Notes under the pieces: model-generated | What the model was told of the DNA's origin: nothing | The model's input: only the letters and a program-made list of their open reading frames with translations | The model's database searches: none | Part shown: positions 52,440 to 60,689 of the stretch, piece by piece | Position numbering within the stretch: the first letter of the stretch is position 1 | Layout of the letters: every line of letters starts with the position of its first letter | Position numbers and translations under genes: made by a program | Source of the DNA: DATJLY01 sp963773665 | GTDB lineage: Bacteria > Pseudomonadota > Alphaproteobacteria > ATCC43930 > CGMCC-115725 | NCBI GenBank assembly: GCA_963773665.1 | Contig: CAVZBZ010000004.1 | Span: forward strand, 434,001 to 498,000 | Length of the DNA: 64,000 nucleotides | Reading direction: 5' to 3'

Positions 52440-53216
52440 GTGGAACAGAAGCTGTCGATCTCGGCCCTGAGCAAGCGCTTCGGCAATCTCGAGGCGCTGC
52501 GCGACATCGTGCTCGACATCGGCACGGGCGAGTTCGTTTCGATCGTGGGCCCTTCGGGCTGCGGCAAGACCACGTTCCTGCGCATCGTCGCCGGATTGGA
52601 GCCGGCGAGCGCCGGCGAGGTCAGGATCGACGGCCGCGTCGTCACCGGCCCGGGCGCCGATCGCGGCTTCGTGTTCCAGCAGGACAGCCTCCTGCCGTGG
52701 CGCACCGTCTTCCACAACGCCATGATCGGCCCCGAGATCGGCGGCAACCGGGGCGAGCGCGAACAGCGCCGCACGCTCGACCTGTTGAAGCTCGTCGGCC
52801 TTGCCGGGTTCGAAGGCTATTTCCCGCGCCAGCTTTCGGGCGGCATGCGCCAGCGCGTCAATCTCGCCCGCGCGCTCGCGATCGATCCGCAGATCCTGCT
52901 GATGGACGAGCCGTTCTCGGCCTTGGACGCGCAGAGCCGCGAGATCATGCAGACCGAGCTCCTGCGCATCTGGGAGCAGGGGCGCAAGACCGTGCTGTTC
53001 GTCACGCACCAGATCGACGAGTCGGTGTTCCTGTCGGACCGAGTGTTCGTGTTCGCGCGCCGGCCCGGCCGCGTGCAGGAGCGGGTCGAGATCGACCTGC
53101 CGCGCCCGCGCACGCTTGCCCTGAAGCGGACGCCCGAGTTCGTGGCCTATGTCGACCACATCTGGAAGCTCATCGAGAACGACGTGCGCGACTCGGTATT
53201 GCACGAGCACGCCTGA
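52440..53216 (+). CDS. ABC importer ATPase, SsuB/TauB type
   Basis: A 258-residue ATPase. Walker A GPSGCGKTT lies at residues 37-45, with Q-loop FQQDSLLPWRTV, signature LSGGMRQRVN, Walker B ILLMDEPFSALD and switch His in FVTHQIDES. RRPGRVQERVEIDLPRPR is usual for this type. The GTG at 52440 is chosen; a TTG at 52434 overlapping the permease stop is an alternative. No binding protein is in the operon; copy B at 46094 is a candidate partner. Confidence 0.93.
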   Translation: MEQKLSISALSKRFGNLEALRDIVLDIGTGEFVSIVGPSGCGKTTFLRIVAGLEPASAGEVRIDGRVVTGPGADRGFVFQQDSLLPWRTVFHNAMIGPEIGGNRGEREQRRTLDLLKLVGLAGFEGYFPRQLSGGMRQRVNLARALAIDPQILLMDEPFSALDAQSREIMQTELLRIWEQGRKTVLFVTHQIDESVFLSDRVFVFARRPGRVQERVEIDLPRPRTLALKRTPEFVAYVDHIWKLIENDVRDSVLHEHA

Positions 53217-53224
53217 GCGCGCCT

Positions 53225-53851
53225 TCAGTACAGCTCCTCCGGCAGACGTTTCGCGTACTCGGCGTCGTAGGCGGCGCCGTCGGTGCCGGGGTTGCGCGCG
53301 GCGGCGAAGGCGCCGATGGTCGGCACGCCCTTGGGCCGCCCTCCTTGCGCCGCCTGCCAGAAATTCGAGCGGATGAGCGCCTTGGGGCAATGCTGGAACG
53401 CCTGCTCGACCGCGACCACCATCACCACGGCCGGCTCCTTGCCGTCGACCGCGAAGCGCCGCCTCAGCGCCGGATCGGTGCTGATCCGCGCCCGGCCGTT
53501 GACGCGATAGGTCTCGTTCGCGCCGGGCGCAAAGAAGATGATGCCGACGCGCGGATCGGCGATCAGGTTCTTCAGCCCATCGATCCGGTTGTTGCCGCGC
53601 CGGTCAGGAATCATGACCGTGCGGCCGTCGTCCGAGACCGCGACGAAGCCCGGCTTGTCGCCCTTGGGCGAGCAGTCGAGCCCTTGCGGCCCGCCGGTCG
53701 CAAGCACCAGGAACGGCGAACCGGCGATGAAGGCGCGGCCCAATTCATCGACATGGTCGAGCTCCTTGCGCAGCACGCGCTCGTGCGGCAGCGCGTAGAG
53801 CGATGCGAGTTCGTCGGCGGTCGTGACCGTGTGCTTCGGCAGTCCGTCCAT
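53225..53851 (-). CDS. PPOX-type flavin-dependent oxidoreductase (pyridoxamine oxidase-like)
   Basis: A 208-residue split-barrel FMN protein. It has LDHVDELGRAFIAGSPFLVLATGGPQGLDCSPKGDKPGFVAVSDDGRTVMIPDRRGNNRIDGLKNLIADPRVGIIFF, a phosphate-binding region typical of the MSMEG_1061/DR_2398 branch, and CPKALIRSNFW near the end. The branch is named for its fold and its substrate is unknown. The ATG at 53851 begins the family region; an upstream start at 53914 would run across the neighbouring promoter. It is divergent from the cyclase gene. Confidence 0.86.
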   Translation of the reverse strand: MDGLPKHTVTTADELASLYALPHERVLRKELDHVDELGRAFIAGSPFLVLATGGPQGLDCSPKGDKPGFVAVSDDGRTVMIPDRRGNNRIDGLKNLIADPRVGIIFFAPGANETYRVNGRARISTDPALRRRFAVDGKEPAVVMVVAVEQAFQHCPKALIRSNFWQAAQGGRPKGVPTIGAFAAARNPGTDGAAYDAEYAKRLPEELY

Positions 53852-53915
53852 GGCGGATGGGTCCTTCCGTGTCTTCCCAAAGTATAGCAGAATGGTGCAG
53901 GCTTGAGGGGTCACG

Positions 53916-56900
53916 ATGGCTGACCTGAAGTCGTTCCTCGATGCGCTCGGTCTTGGCCGCTATGCCGAGGCTTTGGCCGAGAACGACGTTGAACTCGACG
54001 TGCTGCCCGATCTGACCGACGCCGATCTCGCCGCGCTTGGCCTTTCGCTCGGTCACCGCCGCAAACTCATGGCGGCGGCGCAGCGCCTGAAGGACGCGCC
54101 CCCCGAAGTTGCGCCGCAGGCGCCCGAGCCCGCGCGTGCGAGTCAGGCCGAGCGGCGCCAGGTCACGGTGCTGTTCGCCGATCTCGTCGGCTCGACCGGG
54201 CTGTCGCGCCGCATGGATCCCGAGGACATGGCCCGCCTCGTGCGCCAGTACCAGGACGCCTGCGCCGGGGCGATCGCGCGCTTCGACGGCTTCCTCGCCA
54301 AGTTCATGGGCGACGGCGTCTTGGCCTATTTCGGCTACCCGCAGGCGCACGAGGACAGCGCCGAGCGCGCCGCCCGCGCCGGGCTCGCCATCGTCGAGGC
54401 GGTGCAGCGCATCGGCGACGGCAAGCTCGCCGCGCGCATCGGCATATCGACCGGCCTCGTCGTGGTCGGCGAGATCATCGGCAGCGGCGCGTCGGCCGAG
54501 CAGACCATCATCGGCGATACGCCCAACCTCGCCGCGCGGCTGCAATCCTTTGCCGAGCCCAACGCCGTGCTGATCGGCGGCATCACGCGCCGGCTTCTCG
54601 GCGAATTGTTCGAGTACGATTTTTTGGGCGAGCATGATCTCAAAGGGATCGAGGCGCCGATCGGCGTGTGGCGCGTCCTGCGCGAAAGCGAGACGGGAAG
54701 CCGCTTCCACGCCGTGCGCAGCGCCGGCCCGCTGGTGGGCCGCGACCACGAGATCGCGCTTTTGGCCGAGCGCTGGCGCCGCGCGCGCGCCGGTGAGGGC
54801 CAGGCCGTGCTGCTCCAGGGCGAGGCCGGCATCGGCAAGTCGCGCCTCGTCGAGGCGCTCGTCGAACGCCTCCATGACGAGCGCCACGTCAGCGTGCGCA
54901 TGCAGTGCTCGCCCTACCATCGCAACACCGCGCTCCATCCGGTGATCCGCCATCTCGCCGAGGCGGCGGGTTTTTCCGCGGACGACAACGTCGCGCTGAA
55001 GCGCGACAAGCTCCGCGCGACGCTGTCGGCGGCGCGCCCGCTCGCGGACGGCGCGTTTCGCCTTCTTGCCGAATTGCTCGGGCTAAACGATGGAGCGGAG
55101 CCCGCTGCCGACATGACCGCCGTGCAACAAAAACGCGCGCTCATGGAGGTCCTGGCCGAGCGGCTCTTCGCGCTTGCGGCCGAGGCGCCGGTTCTGCTCC
55201 TCCTCGAAGATGCGCACTGGATCGATCCGACGACGCGGGAACTGTTCGACGCGATCGTCGACCGGCTCGAGGCGGCGCAGGTGCTCGTCGTGGTGACGCA
55301 TCGCCCCGAATTCGTGCCGTCCTGGACCGGCCGTCCGTTCGTCACGTCCTTGGCATTCAACAAGCTGAGCGGCGACGATTGCGCCGCGATCGTGCGCAAT
55401 GTCGCGGCGCTCGCGGCGCTGCCGGGCGAGCTCGTCGCCGAGATCCTGCGGCGCGGCGACGGCGTGCCGCTCTATGTCGAAGAGCTGACGCGGGCGGTGC
55501 TCGAGGCGGGGGACAACCGCGCGCCGTCGGTGCCGCCGACCTTGCAGGATTCGCTCATGTCGCGCCTCGACCGGCTCGGCCGCGTCAAGGATGTGGCGCA
55601 AGTCGCATCCGTCTTCGGCCGCGAGTTCTCGCGCGATCTGCTCGCCAAAATCGTCGGCGCGAGCGATGCCGAGATCGACGGCGCGCTCGAAAGCCTGATC
55701 GGCGCCGGACTGATCTTCCGGCGCGGCGCGCAGGGCGATGGCCGCTTCAGCTTCAAGCACGCGCTGCTGCAGGAGGCGGCCTACGAGAGCCTGCTGAAAA
55801 GCCGGCGCGAGGTGCTGCATGAAGCTGCCGGGCGCGCGCTCGCAGCAAGCGGGGCGGCCGAAGCCGAGCCCGAGATCGCCGCCCAGCATTTCGCCCGCGC
55901 CGGCCGCCACGACGAGGCGAGCCGCTATTGGGAAGCGGCCGGCGACAGGGCGGTCGCGCAATCGAGCTATGCCGAGGCGATCGCGAGCTATGGCGCTGCG
56001 ATCGAAAGCGCGCGCCAGCTCGCCATCGCGGACGGACGCCGCCAGCGCATCCTCGCGATAGAGTTGAAGCTCGGGCCGGCCGTCATCATCGCGCGCGGCT
56101 ATGCGAGCGAAGAAGTGCCGGCGATCTATCGCGAAGCCCTTGCGCTCGCGCGCGAGCTGGGCGAGGACCGCGCGCTTTTCAAGGCGACCTGGGGCCTGTG
56201 GATGGGCGAAGTGGTGCGCCGCCGCTTCGAAGCCGCGAGCGCCCGCGCCGACGAGCTTATCGCGCTCGGCCGCGGGATCGACGACGAGGACATGCGGCTC
56301 GAGGCCATCCATTGCCGCTGGAGCACGGCGTTTTTCCGCGGCGAAACGAACCTTGCGCTCGACCTCGCGACGCAAGGGGTGGCGAACTACGACGCCGCCC
56401 GCCACCACAAGCTCACGCACGAATATGGCGGCCACGACCCCGGCGTCTGCGCGCGCGGCCTGCGCGCGAGCGGGCTGTGCCTCACCGGCTTCCCGGTCCA
56501 GGCGCTCGAGGTGGCCGAGGATGGCATCGTGCTCGGGGAATCGCTGCGCCACCCGAACAGCATGGCGCACGCCTACTTTCAGGCGCTGCTCGTGCAGCAG
56601 ACGCTTGGCGACGTCCCGGGCAGCGAGCGCGTCGCCGCGCGGCTCATCGAGATCGCCACCAAATTCGAGCTGCCGTCGCCTCGCATGTACGGCGAGTTCG
56701 CGGCCGGCTGGGTGCGCATCATGCGCGGCGACACGGCGGCGGGACTGCCGCTCATGGAGGACGCATTCGCGCGCCGGGCGATCCATCCGATGCACGAGTT
56801 TCATTTCTGCGCCGTGATGGCCGAGACCTACGCCATGCTCGGGCGGCCGTATGACGGGCTCGCCGTCGTCGATGCGATCCTGCCGCAGACGGCAACGTCC

Positions 56901-57200
56901 GAGATCGGCATGTTCGTGCCCGAGTTGTGGCGCCTGAAGGGCGAGCTGACCTTGGCGGTTTCATCCTCCGAGCATGCCGCCGCGCGCGCGGCACTCGAGC
57001 GCGCGGCCGGCATGGCGTTGAACCAGGGCGCGCTTCTCCTGCAACTCCGCGCCGAGACGAGCCTCGCGCGCCTCGCCGCCGAAATGGGCGAGCGCGAGAA
57101 AGCACTGGCGCGGCTCGAGCCCGTGCTCGCGCGGTTCAGCGAGGGTCTCGATCACCCGAACGTGGCGGCAGCGCAGCGTCTTCTCGCTTCGCTCGCCTAG
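53916..57200 (+). CDS. SAM - class III adenylate cyclase - AAA ATPase - TPR multidomain protein
   Basis: A 1094-residue signalling protein. Residues 1-62 form a SAM domain (SFLDALGLGRYAEALAENDVELDVLPDLTDADLAALGL). Residues 80-255 form a class III cyclase with metal Asp89 (LFADLVGST) and Asp133 (MGDGVLAYFGYP) and Asn204/Arg208 in NLAARLQ. Residues 270-620 form an AAA_16-type ATPase with Walker A GEAGIGKS at 302-309 and Walker B LLLLEDAHWIDP. The remainder is TPR-like helical repeats. Such proteins make cAMP under control of an unknown input. The 3' end overlaps the convergent tetR by 65 bases. Confidence 0.93.
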   Translation: MADLKSFLDALGLGRYAEALAENDVELDVLPDLTDADLAALGLSLGHRRKLMAAAQRLKDAPPEVAPQAPEPARASQAERRQVTVLFADLVGSTGLSRRMDPEDMARLVRQYQDACAGAIARFDGFLAKFMGDGVLAYFGYPQAHEDSAERAARAGLAIVEAVQRIGDGKLAARIGISTGLVVVGEIIGSGASAEQTIIGDTPNLAARLQSFAEPNAVLIGGITRRLLGELFEYDFLGEHDLKGIEAPIGVWRVLRESETGSRFHAVRSAGPLVGRDHEIALLAERWRRARAGEGQAVLLQGEAGIGKSRLVEALVERLHDERHVSVRMQCSPYHRNTALHPVIRHLAEAAGFSADDNVALKRDKLRATLSAARPLADGAFRLLAELLGLNDGAEPAADMTAVQQKRALMEVLAERLFALAAEAPVLLLLEDAHWIDPTTRELFDAIVDRLEAAQVLVVVTHRPEFVPSWTGRPFVTSLAFNKLSGDDCAAIVRNVAALAALPGELVAEILRRGDGVPLYVEELTRAVLEAGDNRAPSVPPTLQDSLMSRLDRLGRVKDVAQVASVFGREFSRDLLAKIVGASDAEIDGALESLIGAGLIFRRGAQGDGRFSFKHALLQEAAYESLLKSRREVLHEAAGRALAASGAAEAEPEIAAQHFARAGRHDEASRYWEAAGDRAVAQSSYAEAIASYGAAIESARQLAIADGRRQRILAIELKLGPAVIIARGYASEEVPAIYREALALARELGEDRALFKATWGLWMGEVVRRRFEAASARADELIALGRGIDDEDMRLEAIHCRWSTAFFRGETNLALDLATQGVANYDAARHHKLTHEYGGHDPGVCARGLRASGLCLTGFPVQALEVAEDGIVLGESLRHPNSMAHAYFQALLVQQTLGDVPGSERVAARLIEIATKFELPSPRMYGEFAAGWVRIMRGDTAAGLPLMEDAFARRAIHPMHEFHFCAVMAETYAMLGRPYDGLAVVDAILPQTATSEIGMFVPELWRLKGELTLAVSSSEHAAARAALERAAGMALNQGALLLQLRAETSLARLAAEMGEREKALARLEPVLARFSEGLDHPNVAAAQRLLASLA

Positions 57201-57834
57201 CGCCGTCGAGGAAGAGGGCGACGCTGCGGCGCGCCCAGGCTTCGAGCTCTGCCGCGCTCATCGCCGGCCCAAGGCCGAGCGCGCGGCGCCTCGGCCCCGC
57301 GATCACCAGATTGACGAACTGTTCGGCCGCAAAGCGCGGATCGCCCACTGCGAGCGTGCCGAGCTCCGCCTCGCGCGCGAAAATCTCGGCGAGGCGCTCG
57401 TTCGCCGCGGCGCTGCTCTCGGCAATGATGCGCGCGAGTTCGGGAAAGCGCGGCGCCTCGGCGATCAGCAGGCGATAGAGCTTGAGCGCCTCGGGCGAGA
57501 GCGCCGCCGCGAGCATCTGGCGCGCTGCTGCGTCCAGCACGTCCTCGAGCGTGCCGCCGGCGACGAGCCGCGCCTCGAACGGCCGCGACCAGCCGGCGAT
57601 GAGCCGGCGCACCACGGCGCGGAACAGGTCGGGCTTGTCGCGAAAGCGGTGATAGAAGGTGCGCTTCGAGATGCGGCACGACGATGCCACCGCCTCGATG
57701 CTGGTCGCGCCGAAGCCATCGCTCAGGAAGAGGCCAGTCGCGACCGCGATGATGCGTTCGCCGAGCTCTGCCGCGGCAGCCCGGGTGGGGCGGCCGCCGC
57801 GCCGCGCCGGCGCTGCCCCTTCCGTCGTCGTCAT
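57136..57834 (-). CDS. TetR-family transcriptional regulator
   Basis: A 232-residue TetR-type repressor. The helix-turn-helix is at residues about 20-70 (ERIIAVATGLFLSDGFGATSIEAVASSCRISKRTFYHRFRDKPDLFRAVV). The ligand domain includes EALKLYRLLIAEAPRFPELARIIAES and FAAEQFVNLVIAGPRRRALGLG, resembling the TetR_C_7/AefR group. The last 22 codons lie opposite the 3' end of the cyclase gene. Its start overlaps the stop of a small lipoprotein gene (TGATG), which it may control. Confidence 0.9.
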   Translation of the reverse strand: MTTTEGAAPARRGGRPTRAAAAELGERIIAVATGLFLSDGFGATSIEAVASSCRISKRTFYHRFRDKPDLFRAVVRRLIAGWSRPFEARLVAGGTLEDVLDAAARQMLAAALSPEALKLYRLLIAEAPRFPELARIIAESSAAANERLAEIFAREAELGTLAVGDPRFAAEQFVNLVIAGPRRRALGLGPAMSAAELEAWARRSVALFLDGARRAKREDAALPPRSGDRDPR

Positions 57835-57989
57835 CGCCAGTCGCGCTCGTGCCCGTAGCCGTGCCCGTAATAGCCGGGGCCGGCCGGATAGATGACACAG
57901 CCGCCGAGCAGCGCCGCCAGCGCCGCCGCGACGATGACGCCGGCGCCGCGCCGGACGAGGCCGCGTTTCACTGCCTGAAATCGCTTCAT
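57831..57989 (-). CDS. 52-aa lipoprotein
   Basis: A short gene encoding a basic N-terminus (MKRFQAVKRGLVRRGAG), a hydrophobic helix VIVAAALAALLGGC with the lipobox Cys at residue 31, and a Gly/Tyr/His-rich mature tail (VIYPAGPGYYGHGYGHERDWR). The stop overlaps the TetR start. Its tail resembles the small exported proteins that follow at 58169 and 59106. A membrane-anchored envelope role is inferred. Confidence 0.65.
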   Translation of the reverse strand: MKRFQAVKRGLVRRGAGVIVAAALAALLGGCVIYPAGPGYYGHGYGHERDWR

Positions 57990-58168
57990 GGGTCGGATCC
58001 TCTCAGCTCGGGGCCACTTGCCCTACCCTCCACTATAGGCGTGCCGATCATGAAACGCGTCTGTTGCGTAGCAAATTTATTTTTACAGTGTTAGGACTTC
58101 GTACGGGGATGGCCGCCCGGGGCTAGTCTTATCACCGGACACGAGCCTCGCACGAAGAGGAGAGGTCC

Positions 58169-58477
58169 ATGACCAAGTCGATCCGCACTTATCTTCTGGC
58201 CTTCGCGATTCTCGCCGGCACCGCCGGCGCCACGGCCGCCCCGGCGCTGGCCGATGACTGGGGCCACGACCGTGACGCGCGCACGCACGAATGGCGCGAC
58301 CGCGACTGGCGCTACGATCGCCCGCCGGTTGCCTATGCCGCCGCGCCTTATGCCTATGCCTACACGTACGCGGCGCCGGCCTACGACTATTACGCGCCGC
58401 CCTCGCCCCCGCCCCCGGTCGTCTATGCGCCGCCGGCCGCGTCGCTGAGCCTCACGATCCCGTTCAACCGGCGCTAG
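58169..58477 (+). CDS. small exported Tyr/Pro-rich protein
   Basis: A 102-residue protein with a signal peptide (MTKSIRTYLLAFAILAGTAGATAAPALA). A charged segment of Asp, Arg, His and Trp follows (DDWGHDRDARTHEWRDRDWRYDR), then a Tyr/Ala/Pro-rich stretch, ending in SLSLTIPFNRR. The close of the protein resembles that of the gene at 59106 (INFGLNLNLR), which suggests a common origin. GAGGAGAGG before the ATG is a strong ribosome binding site. A Rho-independent terminator follows at once. Confidence 0.65.
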   Translation: MTKSIRTYLLAFAILAGTAGATAAPALADDWGHDRDARTHEWRDRDWRYDRPPVAYAAAPYAYAYTYAAPAYDYYAPPSPPPPVVYAPPAASLSLTIPFNRR

Positions 58478-58486
58478 ATTCCGCTT

Positions 58487-58526
58487 GCGCCCCGCCTCGG
58501 AACAGGCGGGGCGCCCTGCTCTTTTT
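58487..58526 (+). terminator. Rho-independent terminator
   Basis: GCGCCCCGCCT and AGGCGGGGCGC form an exact 11-bp stem with loop CGGAAC, followed after seven bases by TTTTT. It begins ten bases after the stop of the Tyr/Pro-rich gene. Confidence 0.8.
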
Positions 58527-58588
58527 GGGGGTTGTTATGGGCGGCGGCGGCGGACAACATTAGGCCATCGCATCGAGGGAGAAGGACG

Positions 58589-59080
58589 ATGATTGCGAAA
58601 CGCATTTTCGGCGCGTCGGTGTTCGTCGCCGCGCTCGCGCTTGGCGCGCCGGCCGGTCTCGCGCAACAGCCGGCGGCGCCCGCCGCACCGCCCGCCGCGT
58701 CGGCGCCGAGCAAGAGCACGGCGGCGAAGCCGACGCGCGAGCAGCGCGTCGAGGCGCGCATCAAGACGCTGCACGCCCAGCTCAAGATCGCGCCCGATCA
58801 GGAGCAGGACTGGAACGCGGTCGCCTCGGTCATGCGCGATTCCGCAAGCAGCATCGACCAGCTGTCGCAGCAGCGCTCGAAGGGTCGCGCCGGCATGACG
58901 GCCGTCGACAATCTGCGCTCGTATCAGGCGATCGCCGATGCACACGCGGACGAGATGAACAAGCTCGTGCCGGCGTTCTCGGCGCTGTACGACAAAATGA
59001 CGCCCGACCAGAAGAAAAACGCCGACCAAGTCTTCGGTGAGCGTCGCGGGCGCCGCCCGGCCGCGAAGAAGAGCGGCTGA
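58589..59080 (+). CDS. LTXXQ/Spy-CpxP-like periplasmic protein
   Basis: A 163-residue protein with a signal peptide (MIAKRIFGASVFVAALALGAPAGLAQ). An Ala/Pro linker follows, then a helical domain with TREQRVEARIKTLHAQLKIAPDQEQDWNAVASVMRD and FSALYDKMTPDQKKNADQVF. This is the LTXXQ-type repeat of Spy and CpxP, periplasmic chaperones induced by envelope stress. GAGGGAGAAGGA precedes the ATG at 58589. It lies between two small Pro-rich exported proteins, together forming an envelope-stress-like group. Confidence 0.85.
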   Translation: MIAKRIFGASVFVAALALGAPAGLAQQPAAPAAPPAASAPSKSTAAKPTREQRVEARIKTLHAQLKIAPDQEQDWNAVASVMRDSASSIDQLSQQRSKGRAGMTAVDNLRSYQAIADAHADEMNKLVPAFSALYDKMTPDQKKNADQVFGERRGRRPAAKKSG

Positions 59081-59105
59081 GGCGCAAGCCGAAGGAGAAA
59101 GAGCA

Positions 59106-59390
59106 ATGTCTCGTTTCCGTTTCGCGATTAGGCGCACGGCTGCGGCGCTGGTCGCCGCCGTCCTCGCCGGAGGATTGGCCGGCGCAGCGTTGGCGCAGGA
59201 CCGTGACCGCGACCATGGTCGCGACCATCGTCCGCCGCCGCGCCACGAAAGGCACCGGCCGCCGCCACCGCCGCCGGTCGCCTGGGGCTATGACCAGCCG
59301 ACCTACGTCCAGGCGCCGCCGCCGATCGTCTATTCCGCGCCGGCGCCGCCGGCGGCGATCAATTTCGGTCTGAACCTCAATCTGCGCTGA
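59106..59390 (+). CDS. small exported Pro/His/Arg-rich protein
   Basis: A 94-residue protein with a signal peptide (MSRFRFAIRRTAAALVAAVLAGGLAGAALA). The mature part has an Asp/Arg/His segment (QDRDRDHGRDHRPPPRHERHRPPPPPP), a Tyr/Pro stretch and the ending INFGLNLNLR. Its layout repeats that of the 58169 gene. GAAGGAGAAAG upstream is a strong ribosome binding site, 26 bases after the Spy-like gene, so both are probably co-transcribed. Confidence 0.68.
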   Translation: MSRFRFAIRRTAAALVAAVLAGGLAGAALAQDRDRDHGRDHRPPPRHERHRPPPPPPVAWGYDQPTYVQAPPPIVYSAPAPPAAINFGLNLNLR

Positions 59391-59408
59391 GGCGCGCCAG
59401 CGCTTCGA

Positions 59409-59690
59409 TCAGGCCGACCGGCCGCCATTGGCGCCGCCGCCGTGCGGCCGCGGTTCGGCGGCAAGATGCGGCGGCATCGGCCGCCGCGCCGCGCCCGCCG
59501 TGCCGAGGAGCCATTCGACCTGTTCCTCGAGCCGCTCGATCCGCTGTTGCAATGCCGGCGTCGGATCTTCCTCGATGAGGGCCTTGAGCCGCTCGCGAAA
59601 GCGCGGCTCGATCCTGAGGCGCGCGGCGACGGCGCGCAGCAGCGGCTTGTCGCCGGGCGGGACGCGGACATTGGTCTGGACGGTATTCAT
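59409..59690 (-). CDS. small hypothetical protein with a coiled coil
   Basis: A 93-residue protein. MNTVQTNVRVPPGDKPLLRAVAARLRIEPRFRERLKALIEE looks like a short strand followed by helices, and TPALQQRIERLEEQVEWLL is a probable coiled coil; the tail is Pro/Gly-rich. The first half has the feel of a ribbon-helix-helix DNA-binding protein. No partner toxin is adjacent. The ribosome binding site is weak, so the gene is plausible rather than sure. Confidence 0.5.
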   Translation of the reverse strand: MNTVQTNVRVPPGDKPLLRAVAARLRIEPRFRERLKALIEEDPTPALQQRIERLEEQVEWLLGTAGAARRPMPPHLAAEPRPHGGGANGGRSA

Positions 59691-59775
59691 GGCTTCAAGC
59701 TCCGACGCGCAACGAGCGCAACGCTAGCCATGAGATATTACGAAGACGCGGCGCCGCCGGATCGGCCGCGGCCGA

Positions 59776-60282
59776 TTATTGCTTGGCGCGGTTGCCGGTC
59801 ATGAATGCGCGCCAGGCCGCGATGGCGCGCCGCAATTGCCCGGCGAAGCTCTTGCGCTCGTCGGGTGCAAGAAAGCTGCCGACGACGAGGCTGCGGCCGT
59901 GCGATGACAGCGTGAGCGGACTGCGCTCGGCCTCGTCGTCGAACGCGATGCGCAGCCAGGTCGGCTCGAAGCGCCATTGCCGGCGCTCGCCGCGCACCGA
60001 GACGCGCTCGACCGTGAGGCTCTTCTCGGTGAGCCGCACGGCCTCATGCTGGCGCGCGCTGCGATAGTTCGCGCGGAACGCGACATAGACGAGCAACACA
60101 TCGAGCCCGAAGAAGCCGAAGATCGGCCAGGCGCCGACAAGGATGCAGGTCGTCCCGGCGATGACGCTCACAACCGCAAGCGCCGCCATCAGGATCGCGA
60201 AGCCGCGCGGCGCGAGGCTGCGATAGGGATGCAGCACTGTGTCGAGAAAGACCCGGTCCGCGGCGGTTTCGGCGTGTGTCAT
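59776..60282 (-). CDS. DUF2244 inner-membrane protein
   Basis: A 168-residue protein of the DUF2244 type, which is largely alphaproteobacterial. Two adjacent hydrophobic segments (GFAILMAALAVVSVIAGTTCILVGAWPIFGFFGLDVLLVYVAFRANY) are followed by a soluble beta-rich part (VRLTEKSLTVERVSVRGERRQWRFEPTWLRIAFDD). The function is unknown; the gene is often found near nth in this class, as here. The ATG at 60282 is preferred to 60297. Confidence 0.88.
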   Translation of the reverse strand: MTHAETAADRVFLDTVLHPYRSLAPRGFAILMAALAVVSVIAGTTCILVGAWPIFGFFGLDVLLVYVAFRANYRSARQHEAVRLTEKSLTVERVSVRGERRQWRFEPTWLRIAFDDEAERSPLTLSSHGRSLVVGSFLAPDERKSFAGQLRRAIAAWRAFMTGNRAKQ

Positions 60283-60336
60283 CGGGTGGCCTCGCAAGCG
60301 ATGCTAGAGCGGAATTGGCCGCGGTGGAACCCGGGC

Positions 60337-60356
60337 GGCCGGCCGGCCGGCCGGCC
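60337..60356. repeat. five tandem GGCC units
   Basis: GGCC is repeated five times without interruption, giving a self-complementary run in the 140-base gap between the DUF2244 gene and a small membrane gene. Slippage or extended pairing is possible. No function is evident. Confidence 0.6.
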
Positions 60357-60422
60357 CTGAATCTTAACCTTTGGTTAACCACGCCGGGCCGAAGCTTGTC
60401 CGCTCCGCATAGGGAGCGCGTC

Positions 60423-60578
60423 GTGGGCGACCCCCACCCCCTGACCCTCACCAGCCTCAAAGAAGAGCATGCGCCCGGTCCGTGGCGCTACTGGTGGCTT
60501 TGCATCGTGCTCCTGAGCCTTGCCGCCTGGGCCGTCGTCATTTTGATGGGCGTGGCGCTTCTTCACCTCCTGAGCTGA
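60423..60578 (+). CDS. 51-aa single-helix membrane protein
   Basis: Starting at a GTG with AGGGAG nine bases before it, the ORF encodes a 29-residue polar Trp/Tyr-containing head (GDPHPLTLTSLKEEHAPGPW...) and one membrane helix (LCIVLLSLAAWAVVILMGVALLHLL) at the C-terminus. The good ribosome binding site, sensible membrane topology and position ahead of the sugar transferase support it. No family recognised. Confidence 0.55.
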   Translation: MGDPHPLTLTSLKEEHAPGPWRYWWLCIVLLSLAAWAVVILMGVALLHLLS

Positions 60579-60689
60579 ACGCTGCGGCGCGACAGCGCAC
60601 CCCCGGCAAAGGTGATCCGTGGGGCTCAACCCCTCGTAGAGTGGGCTGAGCGACATTGTCCTTTTCTGGGAAGTACACGAGGGGGTTTG

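Noticed and set aside
60337..60356. GGCC tandem run as a regulatory element or recombination site
   Set aside because: It is a simple repeat with no neighbouring recombinase or conserved context, so it is listed only as a repeat.
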